Origin: Carallia brachiata
Taxonomy: Eukaryota > Streptophyta > Magnoliopsida > Malpighiales > Rhizophoraceae
Assembly: GCA_021464245.1 (NCBI GenBank)
Contig: JADCRB010000155.1
Location: 745,849-809,848 of the forward strand
Length of the DNA: 64,000 bases
Direction of reading: 5' to 3'
Shown here: piece by piece, positions 33,364 to 45,702 of the stretch
Layout of the letters: each line of letters starts with the position of its first letter
Position numbering within the stretch: the stretch's first letter is position 1
Position numbers and translations under genes: made by a program
Notes under the pieces: generated by a model
The model's input: the letters and a program-made list of their open reading frames with translations, nothing else
What the model was told of the DNA's origin: nothing
Database searches by the model: none

Positions 33364-33687
33364 ATGGCTTCCAAGGCAATAACAACATCAACAATTGCCC
33401 TTCTTTCGTGTCTCCTCCTCATCACCAATTTGATGAGCGCAGCGAGTGCTGCTTGCCCCCTTGGTTCTGCTGCCTTGTCTCCCACATGCAAAGTAGCCAG
33501 TGGACAAAGGACTGTGACTGCAGGCTGCTGCAATCTCGTTCAACCTCTCAACGCCTTTGATGCAGTTGAGTGCATTTGCAAAGGCAACCCAGGCGTAAAC
33601 ATTGAGAATCTTTTTGGGTTACTTGGGTACAGCTGCAATCGCCCAACACCCAGGAGTTTAATAAGTTGTAGGTCTCTCCGCAACTGA
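33364..33687 (+). CDS. Secreted eight-cysteine (LTP/2S albumin-like) protein
   Basis: A single-exon frame of 107 residues begins MASKAIT. Residues 1-30 form a signal peptide with a leucine-rich core (IALLSCLLL) and an AASA cleavage region, so the product is expected outside the cell. The mature part has the eight-cysteine pattern C-X10-C-X12-CC-X13-C-X1-C-X18-C-X9-C of the bifunctional inhibitor/lipid-transfer/2S albumin superfamily. Such proteins fold as a four-helix bundle held by four disulfides and may bind lipids. The CIC motif and short length resemble type-2-like LTPs, but the subfamily is not certain. The TATA box and G-box lie about 100 nt upstream. The nearest relative here is the minus-strand gene at 55821-56183, which shares ECICKGNPG and similar flanking residues. 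Confidence 0.85.
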   Translation: MASKAITTSTIALLSCLLLITNLMSAASAACPLGSAALSPTCKVASGQRTVTAGCCNLVQPLNAFDAVECICKGNPGVNIENLFGLLGYSCNRPTPRSLISCRSLRN

Positions 33688-35563
33688 GAAAATCCTTCGC
33701 CTTGTGGACCTTCTACTGTTGTAATCAGCTACTTTAGTTTATCTATCTATGCTATCTTTCCATCTCAGCCTATGTGGACTTTAGGGAGTGTTTCATTGGC
33801 AAATTAAGTCTATCTGCCATAGAGATTAGCCCTGTAATAGACAAATAATTCAGTCCACTGTATTTGTAATCCAGTTTTCAGTAAGGAACCGAGTTCAGAG
33901 TTGTTTCGTATCAAGTTCGGAATAAATTAAATGCAATTCTTAAAGTATATATCAATTCTAGCATTTCATTTAACAACTTCCACACAAACATTTTTAAGTG
34001 ATAAAATGATCAATTGTATTGAAGTTTAGGCAAATCTTAACGCTTTTAGCGAGAATTATTAATTGTAGCATATGTGATACTGCTTTTAAAATCATGATTT
34101 CTTACCAACGAAAGAAATTAAAGGTTTTAAATTGTTAAAAGTATCATGTCCATAATCTTCAATACGACACTCGAATAAATTTTTAAAAACTTATGATTCA
34201 AATTTTGGAAGATGTTATATGACTCACGGATTAATAACTTTTCATGAACAAAAAAAAAATCATGTATAATTATATAAATGATGGAGTACTACTTGTAATG
34301 TATACTATAAATATAATGTTAGTTGATCTCTTTTTAAGTAAATTAATAAATTATAATTTAATTACTACTACAGTCAATTTCAACATTGAAAGTCTAAAGT
34401 TCGAAGTTAATTTACAGCCAACCAATTAACTAAAAAAAAAAAAAAAAAAAGCATAACTTCACTTCAATGAACCGAGTAATAGTGGTCTAACTCATCCATT
34501 GTAAGTTCCACCTGCCACATAGTGCTTCGACATTGCAAGCACGTGGCAAGGACGTATGTAGAAAGTTGAAAGCACACAGCAGCACCGCTTCCCACCATCA
34601 CGCCACGTTCCAAAACACCGCTACCAAAAAGCGGAGGCCTCTGAATCAGGGGCAGGCACAACTCCTTTCCAATCACACAATCTAATCTCAGTTTATAAAT
34701 GGTAATCAATTTCACCGCCCGCCAACATATTTTTAAGCAAACTTTTTTTTTTTTTGGTGGTAGATTAGAAAAGACAATAAAAATAAATTAATATCGAATA
34801 AAAATAATATCATATTTGTTACCATTCAGCAACCTTAACAAAGTTTGAGGAGGATATTCTAAGATTGAGTGATTACAACTAGCAGTACTCAATTTGGCAA
34901 GGAAATTAAGCAAACTTTAAGTTGAAGCAAGTCTTCACGACTGAATTTAAAGCGAATTCTATAAAATTTAACTGAAACAACACAAACGATAAGTTAGTAA
35001 ATATTCCTGGAAAAACTCGATGATTTGTAGTGTGTGTGTGGGGGGGGGGGGGTGGAATTGGGGGAGAAAGAAAGGAATGAGGAAAGAACGGTTTGTATTT
35101 GTGTTTGGGGGAATAGGCATCTTTGCTCTTGTTTTTTTTTTTTGGCAGCAAAATTAAATAATTACTCTTCATTTCTTTTTTATACTTATTAATTTTTATA
35201 AATAAGATTAATATTATAATATATATTATTTTCTTTCTTTCTACATTTTACACGTTTCTATAAAACTAATGTTCGATAACACCCCGTGAAACAAATGGAT
35301 TGAAAGTTCATAATTTTACCCCTGGCCCAACATAAGATTCCAACTGATGGGTGGACAATTTGCAGTGATGCACAAGATTCCAACTCTCAAAAAAAATTAA
35401 TAATAAAAATACAGGCGATCCATATCATCCCAACTCGTGACACGGTTGATAAGAATATTCGTACGGCTGTGATAGACAAACCTGCCCAAGATAAATCTTC
35501 CAATGGTATGACCCAAAAAAAAAAAAAAACTTCCGATGGTCCAATCAACAATTTACTTATAAG
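33688..35563. other. Intergenic region after the eight-cysteine gene
   Basis: The first about 250 nt are the likely 3' UTR, with AATAAATTAAATG near 33920 as a possible poly(A) signal. Positions 34480-34710 are richer in GC and contain CACGTGGC, but no recognisable gene. A GT run followed by 12 G lies at 35030-35052. No other gene is supported. Confidence 0.55.
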
Positions 35564-35652
35564 TTAGGTTGTAAAAATCAAACTGATTATCGAATTAAAA
35601 ATATTAATAGGTTAAAATATAATCAGTTGAATCGGTATTTAAATTGGTATTT

Positions 35653-35697
<45 letters not shown>

Positions 35698-36036
35698 TAA
35701 TTATAAATAGTTATAAAATATTAATTTTTCTAATTTTAATGATGAAATTGAAAGTTTTAATCAGATTTAGAATTAAATTAAACATTTTAATTAAATTTAG
35801 TACTTAAATTATAATTTAAGTAATATTTAGGGTTATAATTTATAAACTTTTTACTTTTATTAAACCAGTCCGACCGATCCAATTTTCACCTATTTTAATC
35901 AATTTTTGATTAATTTTAACTGATTTTTCTCGATCCAGCTCATCCCTCAAAATTCACTTAAACCAGCCCAAACCTCCGATCAATCATTAATTCAACCAGT
36001 CTAACCGATCGGTTCGAGCCAATTTTTATAACAATG
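35564..36036 (+). mobile_element. hAT-type MITE, copy 3 (degenerate)
   Basis: It starts TTAGGTTGTAAAAATC and ends TTTTTATAACAATG and is alignable with 32703-33147. Flanks CTTATAAG and CTTGCAAT agree at five of eight positions. A long AT repeat sits inside at about 35657-35692. It is the most diverged of the three copies. Confidence 0.65.
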
Positions 36037-36714
36037 CTTGCAATGTCCAAATTCGTGGACAAGAGAGACACATAGGGAGAGAAAATTGGAGCGATAGGCT
36101 CACATGACGTGTACTTAATATTATCTTTTGAAATATAAAATTGAAAATTTTTGATAAATTTTCTTTGTTATGAATCGTAACAAGCACAGACACATATATT
36201 TAGTTGAAGTGTTTGTATCAGATATAAATACGTACTTAACATATTAAAAATATGTTAGTTAAAAAAAATTTAAAAAATAAATACAGCTGGAACATGTTTT
36301 AAACACCTTAAAAACACTTCTTGAATAAAATAAAAAAAACACAGTTAAAAAAAAAAAACGAAAAGACATTGAAAGAAGTACCGCTGGCGCATACTCTTTT
36401 TCTTTTGCTCGTGACACGCTCTTTTTCTTCAAAAGTAATGGTGCACGTCTCCGCGATTACTCTTCTTTTTGTTTTTTTTTCCCTTTTAATTTTCCAAAGG
36501 AAGGCGTCCCAAATTTTTTTTTTTTTTCAAGTTTCATTGCTCTCTCAATATCTTGTGTTACTCTTTATTATATATTATAAAATTTTAAATACACTTAAAA
36601 AAATATTATGCTATATAGTTTAACAATTAACATTAAATTTAATTTAAAATTTGAGTTATAATTTCTATTATATTTTAAATAATAATATTTACTTAAATTT
36701 ATGTATGCATATAA

Positions 36715-36750
<36 letters not shown>

Positions 36751-38446
36751 TCATTTTTATGTCCTGTCTGTCTTTTAATTTTTTTAAAATTGATTTATCA
36801 ACGTAGCCATATTTACTTTATATATGTTATCGTATCTGTATCCGTGTAACCTTGGCTAAGATTAAAATAAAAATAAAAATAAAAACTACTAAATGGATAA
36901 ATTTAGAATAAAAATAAATTAATTTTTAGATATTATTAAATAGATTACGTAATTACTTTGATACTGTTTAAATTATAATAATATAATAAAGTTCTTTAAA
37001 ATTCTATCTTTAAAAATATATTACTCAAAAAAGTATAGTTGAATGAGGAAAGAGGAAGACTTATTAGACCTAATAGTATTCATGTGGTAGGTCAATTTTT
37101 TTAGAGTGATTGAATGAGATATAACAAGTAGAAATTATTTTAACTTTGACTTATAGATTCAATGACCGATGTGCTATATATCTTTTTTTTGATAAAAAAA
37201 GGGTTATGATAGAAGTATAATAATAATCATATAACGTGCAAGTGAAATGAAATATCCATTTTTTTATGAATCGTTATATATTTTGTTGTATTTATTACAT
37301 ATTTTATTATATTTATTATGTGGTTTATTATTTTTGTCACATGTTAACATTTTTGTCTCTCCTAGTTCCCTTGTCTCCATGCGCATATGTTTTTCCTGTA
37401 TACAATAATAGCACGTTTGATCAGTGCGACAACTGTATAACATGGCATTTTGTGGTCCAAGATCCAAAAAAAACGGGACAGTGTAAATTTACTTTTTGAT
37501 AAATAAACGAGTACGAGGTTTGTGCGCATCTAGGTATAGATCTTCGTTTTTTAACAATTTAAGCTTTAGTCATATTCATTTAGAAAAAATTTATTTCAGA
37601 CTTAATAATATTTGAGTTGAGTTTTTTCTATGAGAGAAAAAGTGCATGAGAATGTTAAAAGTATAAAAATTAATTTCATTCCATAAATTTGATAATAGTT
37701 ATATTCAAAATAATTTTTTTTTGGTTATATATATAAAAAAAAAAAAAAAAAAAGGCTTCAGCCATGTCCTGCGCATGAATTTGACGCCATATCCTGCACA
37801 AATTGTTTTTTATGCCCTTCCTGCAAGTGGGCCACGGACCTTAGTCCCATAATAAATTGTTGGAGGAAGCGTCCACACGTGTCTCGCAAGGGTTCTGGGC
37901 CTGGTTGCTCAAAAACAAAAAATTAAAAAAGGGGTTCTGGGCCTGGATATTGACAATGCACAATAATATTTCCTAGGCCTCTTTTTTAGATTGATATATA
38001 TTTCGTAGGCCAGTCTGGTTCAAGTCTTAAGGACCTGTTTGACAATACTTTCTACTTTTTGAAAAGGAGTAACAACAACAATCTTAAAAATTAAAGTTAA
38101 AATAGTAGGCGCGCTGGTACAAATAGAAAGGATATATTGTCACTCAACCATAGGTCTTAAGTTCAAGTTTTAAGAATGCAACCGCATTAAATATTTATTG
38201 AAGATTTTTGTTGTCCTCGAGTCAATCTAACTTAATCAACCTAATGAATTAGATACTGAGCGATCTCAAATAAAAAAAAAAAAAGTAAAGTCAAGTATCC
38301 TCTAAATCCTATAATGGTCTAGTGGATACGTCCCAAAAGTAAAGCTCTTTTCATGATCTGCCCAAATCCTTTTCCCACATGATCTACAAGAGATTTAACT
38401 TTTTTCTCGCTCAACCACACGTGACACTCTCTGATTCTTCTCTCTT
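36037..38446. other. Intergenic AT-rich region, no gene seen
   Basis: A stretch with ACACATATA and GTTTGTATCAGATA motifs at 36160-36330 belongs to the 54279 repeat family. AT repeats lie at 36719-36748. Positions about 37080-37190 resemble 58395-58500 (for example CTTATAGATTCAATGA against CCTATAGATCAAATGA), suggesting a dispersed repeat. Positions about 38100-38290 have a possible tRNA-like box B (TTAAGTTCAAGTT) and an A-rich tail, which would fit a SINE. Confidence 0.45.
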
Positions 38447-38763
38447 ATGACCTACTTGTTTTGCGCCGTTGCCCAGTTCCCGGATTCCACCGCCGTGTGC
38501 GGCGTAGGATCTGGAGGCTTCTGGCCTTCCCTTACGCATGGGCTATTTTCTCTTCCGGACTATGGGCCTGGAATTGCGGTTATAGTAGCCTGTGTGGGTT
38601 GCTGTCAGAGTAGGCTTGCTGCTGGGGTGGGCCGAGTTCTGTTACTTAGGTTAGCCTGTTTCTTTCGTTTTGTACTGATTGATTAGGCTCTACAGGCTAG
38701 CCTTTTATGTACCTACTTTGGGTTTTAATGAAATGCAATTTCCTTCGTGTTCAAAAAAAAAAA
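38447..38763 (+). mobile_element. Probable LINE 3' end with poly(A)
   Basis: A GC-richer stretch ends GGGTTTTAATGAAATGCAAT and then a poly(A) run at about 38752-38764, as plant L1 tails do. The open frame in it is short and not recognisable. I could not identify a target duplication. Confidence 0.45.
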
Positions 38764-39635
38764 AAGTAATAACAATCATGGAGGGAAAATGAAGGCCGCC
38801 AAAAAACTTTTTAAGAAACTCCCTACTGCGGTCCGTGGGGGCAGGGACACATTCCTTAAAATTCTAAAATTACAGAAACTTTATAATTTCTTCCTATCAA
38901 AGATTTTTACACTATGTTTAGATTGGTAGAAAAGAAAAATAGGGAAAGGATTTTGAGTGAAAAATTGAAAATAACTCTGCTTGAATAGACGAAAAGAGAG
39001 CCCGAGAGGAGTGGGGCAAAAAAAAATTCCTTGGCCCCTATCAAGAACAATTCCCCAAAAGTTAACAGAGAAGCGGCTGGCTCAAACTAGCTTTTTGTTT
39101 TTTTTTAGATAATTACACTTATATGTTTTACTATTTAAGGATAAAATTTTTATTATAATATTTTTTTTTCTTCTTATTGTTTACTCTGATCCAACCACAA
39201 AATTTATATACTTTTTTCTTTACGTTATGCTTTTCCAAACAAAAAGAGAATAAAAAATGTTACTCAATTTCTCTTTCTCTTTCTCTCTTTTTTTTTTTTT
39301 TTTGAGGAAATTCCTCTTTCTCATTCTTTTTATTCCTTAATTTTCTCTCTCCTGCTTTTGTTTCCGAGTCGGTTGTGACGTCTCAAAACCTACGTATCCC
39401 TCTCCTCCTTTCTCCGCGGGCCTCTCTCGAGAGTTGGTAGATTGATATTCCATAGTCCATAACCTCCAAATTGGAGCACGTTTAAACAATGGGTAAGATC
39501 ATTACATTATATCATAAAAGATCGAAAAGAATAACGTACGAGGGGCCTAAGTATACAAGACCACAGGGCCGATTCGGTCCAGTTTAGAACCGGACTGAAA
39601 TTTCCTTGCACAGTTTACGGTTACATATGAATAAC
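38764..39635. other. Intergenic region, no gene seen
   Basis: Pyrimidine-rich tracts occur at about 39260-39360. The block at 39360-39600 is richer in GC and contains CGATTCGGTCCAGTTTAG and similar phrases, but I recognise no gene or known element. Confidence 0.45.
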
Positions 39636-39651
39636 ATCTCCTTTGTAGTTA

Positions 39652-39814
39652 GGCTGCTTTTGCAGCATCTCTAGACTGGGGGTTTCAATTTTTGGCCGAA
39701 CTCCTTGATGGTGCTACTGAGATCATTAGACAGGATATAGTTGGGATTCATTGGCCCGGAGAGCTACTATTTAGTTCTTGTTGGTTCTTGATGTTTCTCT
39801 TTGACCAAAAAAAA
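39652..39814 (+). mobile_element. Short non-LTR insertion (SINE or truncated LINE)
   Basis: A 163-nt insertion ends TTTCTCTTTGACC plus poly(A). It is flanked by a perfect 16-nt duplication, ATCTCCTTTGTAGTTA, at 39636-39651 and 39815-39830. The tail favours a truncated LINE. No clear polymerase III box pair was found, so SINE is the less likely reading. Confidence 0.8.
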
Positions 39815-39834
39815 ATCTCCTTTGTAGTTAAATA

Positions 39835-39837
<3 letters not shown>

Positions 39838-39867
<30 letters not shown>

Positions 39868-39868
39868 T
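39838..39868. repeat. AAT microsatellite
   Basis: About ten uninterrupted AAT units directly after the target duplication of the insertion at 39652. A similar but shorter AAT tract is at about 46061-46084. Confidence 0.85.
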
Positions 39869-40454
39869 TATAATTGATACAACATTCTCTAAATAAAGCC
39901 ATAGAAGTGGGGACCCACATGCAGAAAATAATAAATATTATTAATTTTGAGTTTTTTGTCCCAAAATATCTGATTAGCAGTAAGGATGATGTAATTTACA
40001 ATCAATATATTTATAAATTGCAATAAAACTAAAATTCATGTTTTTACAAGTTTGTCGCAAAATTTTATCATATTTGTTGCAATTTACATTATTTTTTTCG
40101 TTACAACAATATGCATTTTTGGCGATAAAATTTGAAATTTCAAAAAAAAAAATTCCAGCCAAAAAGGTTCCTACACACCACGTCAGTCTATGGTTGATTT
40201 TTTATCCAATTTCTCTACTTTCAGGTATGATTTCCGATTTTGTAATATATATGAATAAAGTTAAAAGAATTTCCAGCCTGAACACCTAGATCTCCCATCT
40301 CCCCTCCCTCACGGATTCACCTTTACTTTCAGACACACACGCGCGCGCTAAATCTAGGAAGGATTTCTAATTTGACTTACTCAACAGCAAGCATTAGTCT
40401 ATGCTTTCGCAATCTCAATGTTTACATCAACTAATTTAGGTAGGCTTCAATAGT

Positions 40455-41465
40455 TTTTGGGTGTATTTAGTACATAGATTATACAGTATGGTATAAAATA
40501 ATATAGATTAATATATTATAGGATAAGTTAGATTATTAACCTATATTATGTTTAGATATCATCAAATAGTATAAAATAATTATCCTATTTAATATTTGAA
40601 TGATATGAGATAGAATAGTATAGTATATCAAAATTACTTTTTTATCCTTAAAAATAATTGATTTACATTTACTATTAATTTTAATATTTTTATTAAAAAT
40701 AATTAAAATTAAGTAATGAAATTAATATTTATTTTACATGTTATTATACATTATACTGTTTATAATTAATCAATTTTGTATAAAAAATATTTTTTAAATT
40801 AAATATTAATTTTATTTATACAAATAAATTTTAAAATATCAAAAAAAAGATTAATATTTTTTAATTTTTTGAGGAAAAATTAAATAAATTTTAAGAGATA
40901 AATTTTTAAATTTATATGAAAAAAAAAGAAAGAATGAGCACGAGAGAGAGAGAGAGAGAGTGAGGAGAGAGAAAGGAAGGGAGGAAGGAAGAGAGAGGGA
41001 GGAGAGAGAAAGGAAGGGAGGAAGTAGGGAAGGGAGGGGAGAGAAGGGAAGAGAGAGAGAGAAGAATTGAGAGAAGAAGGGAGGAGAGAGAAAGGGAAGA
41101 GAGAGACAAGAATTGAGAGAGAGAAGAGGGAGGAGAGAGAAAGGCAAGAGAGAGAAGAGGAGTGAGAGAGAGAAGGGAAGAGAGAGAATATGAGAGAAAT
41201 GAATTTTTTAAATTTTATGTTAATTTTTTAAAAAATATTTAAAATTTATTTTAATTAACATGATATTTTAGGAAATATATAATTTATTAACACTAATTCA
41301 TGATGTGTGATAGACTAACCCATAAGAATTAAAGAGATAGTACTATCTAATATTTATAAGATAGTAAATTCATACTAACCCAACTAAATATAAATTAAAA
41401 TGAGATAGTTGACCATTAATTTATCTTATTCTATTATATCTCATGAAACAAATGCACTCTTAATT
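40455..41465. mobile_element. Possible large MITE containing a purine-only tract
   Basis: The left end reads GGGTGTATTTAGTACATAG and the right end, reverse complemented, AGAGTGCATTTGTTTCATGA. Both are followed inward by AT-rich sequence with GATA steps (ATAGATTATA and GATATAATAG). The inverted repeats are imperfect and no target duplication is clear. The middle (about 40925-41190) is almost pure A/G. Confidence 0.4.
40925..41190 (+). repeat. Purine-only GA-rich tract
   Basis: About 260 nt with very few pyrimidines, made of GAGAGA, GGAAGG and AGAATTGAGAG modules. The block GGGAGGAGAGAGAAAGG recurs several times, so it is a degenerate minisatellite. The serine- and leucine-rich minus-strand frames over it are composition artefacts. 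Confidence 0.8.
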
Positions 41466-41850
41466 TCCCTTTTTTTGGCCACCTTTTAAATGGAAAAGGT
41501 ATACGGTAGTCTACGCAATCAAGTCCTCAATTGGAGATTTCCGTGTTAATAGTTCAGAACAAAATCGTTCTCGTACTCACATATTTATTATTATTATTAT
41601 TATTTTATCTTGATGTGTCATTCGTTACTTCAAATTTAAGAGGGAGACAATCTTTAATGTGCTTGCCCGTGGACGATCGAAATTATCATAACACAGGACG
41701 CAACTATCATCCATAAATAAATTTTGAATATAGGCATTGTTTTATCCTTTTTTTGGTATTTAAGACTACAAAATTGAGATTCGAATTCTTTCACATGTTC
41801 TGGAATAATGACCCTTAATATCACAAAGCATTGTTTTGTCTAACGAAAAG

Positions 41851-41894
<44 letters not shown>

Positions 41895-42345
41895 ATTTTT
41901 TTATTTTTGGTTTCTTTATTTCTTTTTTTGCTTTCTCGAAAAGTTATATATTCATTACATGGACTTAGCTCTTAGGCCTCTCGGCCCATCACATCTAACC
42001 CCCTATCCGCACCTACCTGTACAAAAGTCTACTGTTTGCATTTTGAGAATAATCCCATGATTATAGAGGGCAGGCTGGCAGCTTCAATTGGAGTGGAATT
42101 TAGGCGGAACTTCCGTCCTTCAGTCCTTCTCACTAGCTCATTCTTAATTGTAGGATTACCAAGTAATAACTATCAAAGTGAAAAAAAAAAGATTGCATGC
42201 TTCATTGCGGCAAATTACGTAGTTACAACAGCAAAAATAGCAATTTTCAATCCACATCAAAATAAACTAGAAATTATGGCTGAAATGCAATAGATAATTA
42301 ATTAATATCACCAATAAAGATAGCAGGGAATCAAGTGGTGTCCAT

Positions 42346-43720
42346 TCAAATCCCCAGTTGGCTTTGGACCTCCAGCAGGGTCTTAGCCGAGTCCCTCAGC
42401 CTCTGGGCCTCCTCATCAGTCAAATGCACATTGGTAACACCCAAGACACCGCCTCTCCCAAGCTGTGCCGGCAAGCTCAAGAACACGTCCCCACCATCAA
42501 TGCCATAAAAGCCCCTTGCAAGAACAGAAACAGGGTGAATTTTCCTCTGGTCTCTAAGTATGGACCTAGCCAAGTTGGCCGCCGAGTACCCAATTGCCCA
42601 AGATGTGTAGCCTTTCAGGCTAATCACTTCGTATGCACTCTCCACAACTGCTTTGTGAATGTTCTCTAATGTCTCTTTCTCATAGGCGATCTGCTGGTTC
42701 TGTAAAAAGCTCAAAATTGGGACCCCTCCAACACTGATGCTGGACCATAATGCCACTGAACTATCACCGTGCTCCCCAACAATGTAGGCCTAAAAAAAGA
42801 CAGAAATAATAATAATAACTACAATAAAATTATCAATTTATGAAATAAATTGAATCTTAAGAAACATTTCAGTCATTAAAATTTAACATTTTTAATTTTG
42901 AATTTTAATTTCAAGAAAAAAAGGGGAAATTTATAAGAATAAAGAGAAAACGGATCTCCTAACAAAATAAAAAACGAATAAATTGAATTTGCTACTCACC
43001 AAAATAATAAAGCAACTGAACTATTAGTTTCTAAGCCGAAAATAGGTTAACACAACAATAACAATAATATGATAAGCGACGAAATGAATTTTTGCTTTTT
43101 CATTTTTTGACCTGGACGTCCTGGGCGTTGACGTCGAGATGATCGGCGATCAAGAACCGAAACCTGGAGCTGTCAAGGTTGGTACCCGACCCAATAACCC
43201 GATTAGACGGAAACCCAGAAAGCTTCCAGGCCACGTAGGTCAAGACATCGACCGGATTGGAAACGATCATCAAAATGCAATCCGGCGAGTACTTGGCAAG
43301 CGGAGGAACTATGCGTTCAAACAGGGCGACGTTCCTCTGCAGCAGGTTCAGCCTAGACTCGCCAGGGATCTGCCGGGCACCCGCCGTGACGATGCAGAGA
43401 TCCGACTGGACGGTGACCGAGTAGTCGGTGGAGGCGAGGATTTTGGTGCGGGGGAGGAAGGCAGCGGCGTGCTGGAGGTCGAGCATCTCGCCGCGGAGCT
43501 TGTCGGGCTTAGCGTCGACGAGAGCAAGCTCGTCGGCCAGGTCCTGGGTGAGGATGGTCTGGGCAATGGCCATGCCGACGTTGCCGGTGCCAATGACGGA
43601 GACTTTGGTGTGGCGCTTGGTGGGGGAAGGCGGAGCGGTGTTGCGGATCGGCCTGAAGAAGGCCTGGGCGATGTCCAGCCCGCCTGGGCCCAAAGACGAA
43701 GCTGAAGCGCTCTTTTGCAT
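42346..43720 (-). CDS. LDH: L-lactate dehydrogenase
   Basis: Two exons, 43112-43720 and 42346-42789, joined by a GT-AG intron, encode 350 residues, the usual length for plant LDH. The enzyme reduces pyruvate to L-lactate with NADH in the cytosol, mainly under low oxygen. The NAD-binding motif is GTGNVGMA (Gly44-Gly49). Gln117 in ARQIPGESR is the position that selects pyruvate over oxaloacetate, and Arg123 is the mobile-loop arginine. Asp183 and Arg186 lie in NLDSSRFR, and the catalytic His210 lies in GEHGDS, just after the intron. The N-terminal about 35 residues ([12 protein letters not shown]...) are the variable plant extension. Malate dehydrogenase is excluded by Gln117. The exon 1 block is much richer in GC than its surroundings. 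No damage is visible. Confidence 0.96.
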
Positions 43721-43807
43721 GGTTGAAACTGAAAATTTGAGAACAATTTTGGTTTTTTTTTTCTGTATTTTATTTTTCCTTGAAAAGAGAAGCTACCAAA
43801 GCTTCGG

Positions 43808-43815
43808 TATTTAAA
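43808..43815 (-). promoter_or_regulatory. Possible TATA box of LDH
   Basis: TTTAAATA on the minus strand, about 88 nt upstream of the LDH ATG. The spacing fits a core promoter with a short 5' UTR; no further element is certain. Confidence 0.45.
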
Positions 43816-45702
43816 GAAATGGAGTTTTTACCCAAAGAGAAAAAAGGGAAATGGAGTGGGAGTGGAAGTCAAGTAAAGTGGGAAGGAAGAAGGAGATATT
43901 TTCGTGGATTTGTCGCCGTCAAACTTTCTCGAAGTGCTATTAATTCCTTTCGCTTATAATTCAAGCCATTTTTTATTTTTTTTTTAAATAATTCAAGTCA
44001 ACTTTTTTTAAAAAAAATTAATTTGAATTTATTCTAAGTCATAAAATTGAGTAATTGTTGTACGCAGAAAAAAATAATAAATATATTAAACACAATAAAT
44101 ACCAGTCATACCCAAATGTTGAATAAAAAGAATCACTCGACATGATTGTTAATTATAATTTTTTTTTGAGCAAATGTTTGTTAATAATAATTGAAAAACG
44201 ATAAATGTGTAATTAAAGATAATAATAGTGTGTAAATAACAATTTTTAGGAGTGGCCCACATTAAAATATTCACTTTCTATACATTATTAGGAATTATTC
44301 ACCAAGCCAAGCTAGGATTTCGTGCGTTGGTTAATTTGCTATTATGCAACTCTTTTTTTTTTTGTTTTTTGGGCATTTATTGTAGGTAGCTCATTTTTAT
44401 GATTGTGAGAGGGTAATCGTGCTTAGCTTATATGCTTGTTTTTCGCTAATTAAGCTATGAAAGGAAAAAAAAAAAAAAATCCATAACATTGTTCAAGTAA
44501 ATAAAATGATTAAGACTACGTAGACATATTTAGTAATGTATATAAGAGAGATTTATAATTAATTTAACAGTATATTACAATTTATTTATTTATTTTTTAA
44601 AATTTAATATATTTTTTATAATTTAATAATTTAAAATATTACGTATATACACTATATATTCATAATTATGCACTTAAAAAGCTTTTTTGAAATAAAAAAA
44701 GAAACTCCTTTTTTTTGTAAATAAAGTAAAGAGAGAAACGAACGTATATAATATATATTGTCCACAAATAAGTCTTAGTTAAAAAAAAGAAAAAGAAAAA
44801 AGGTCCACAAATAAGTCATTTACTATATCCTCGTCCAAAAGTTTAATTTTTTGTGGATCTTCTCCACATGGGTTTCTCTATTTTGGTGACATCCTATTTG
44901 CTTCTTTGACCATATTTGCATTTTCTTAAGAAGAAAACTGGAACAATCGCCAATAGCCTCCCTCCACGTTGTTTCGGACACGGGGAGGTGTCTATCACGT
45001 GCTTTAAGGAGCTCTATCATGTGACGCCGGAATAGAGAGGTAAGGTGCGTCCACTTATGAGATCTTTCCACTTGGAAATATGGAGTGATTAGTCAATCAA
45101 AAGAATCCAGACTCGGTGGCATCCGGTCGATTGTATTTTGGCCGACGATGCACCTGATAATTGTAACTCCAGTTCAACGTCCGCGAAGCGAACTACAAAA
45201 GTTGCAATTGGGTCGCACCCCACGTAAACGTGTCCGTACTTTTCGACTTTATTGGAAGAGGGTACTTTTGCACTTTACTTGAACGGTCCACGAGGACAAT
45301 TAACTATGGGCGGGAGGCGGTTTCCAACGTTGGCAGTCCATTATCTGAACGCGAAAATTAAGTTTTCCGCGAACATATAATAATCATCAATTAAATAATT
45401 TATATAATTAAATATTAAGTATTTATAATAAAAAAATATATTTATTTTTATTATAAATATTAATCAATTAATTAAACAAGATAAATGATGATTATAATAT
45501 ATTTATTTTACATATAAATATTATTTACTTCTATTTAACTTTTTAGTATTCTTAAAAGGCAAAATGTTGGTGCCAATGAGGTAGAAAAAAAATTATATCA
45601 ACATATGTTGATGTTATATAATTTATTAGAAATTTTATTCAATTAAAAAAATCCATCATATGAGTCATTAGATAAATAGCTCACTTCTTACATATCTCTT
45701 AG

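Noticed and set aside
34464..34715. 83-codon minus-strand frame near CACGTGGC
   Set aside because: It has no recognisable family, no splice partners and no clear promoter.
40851..41147. Leu/Ser-rich minus-strand frames of 98 and 65 codons
   Set aside because: They are translations of the GA-rich purine tract and reflect composition only.
43139..43814. Long plus-strand frames of 188 and 128 codons
   Set aside because: They are antisense shadows of the GC-rich LDH exon 1, whose minus-strand frame carries all catalytic motifs.
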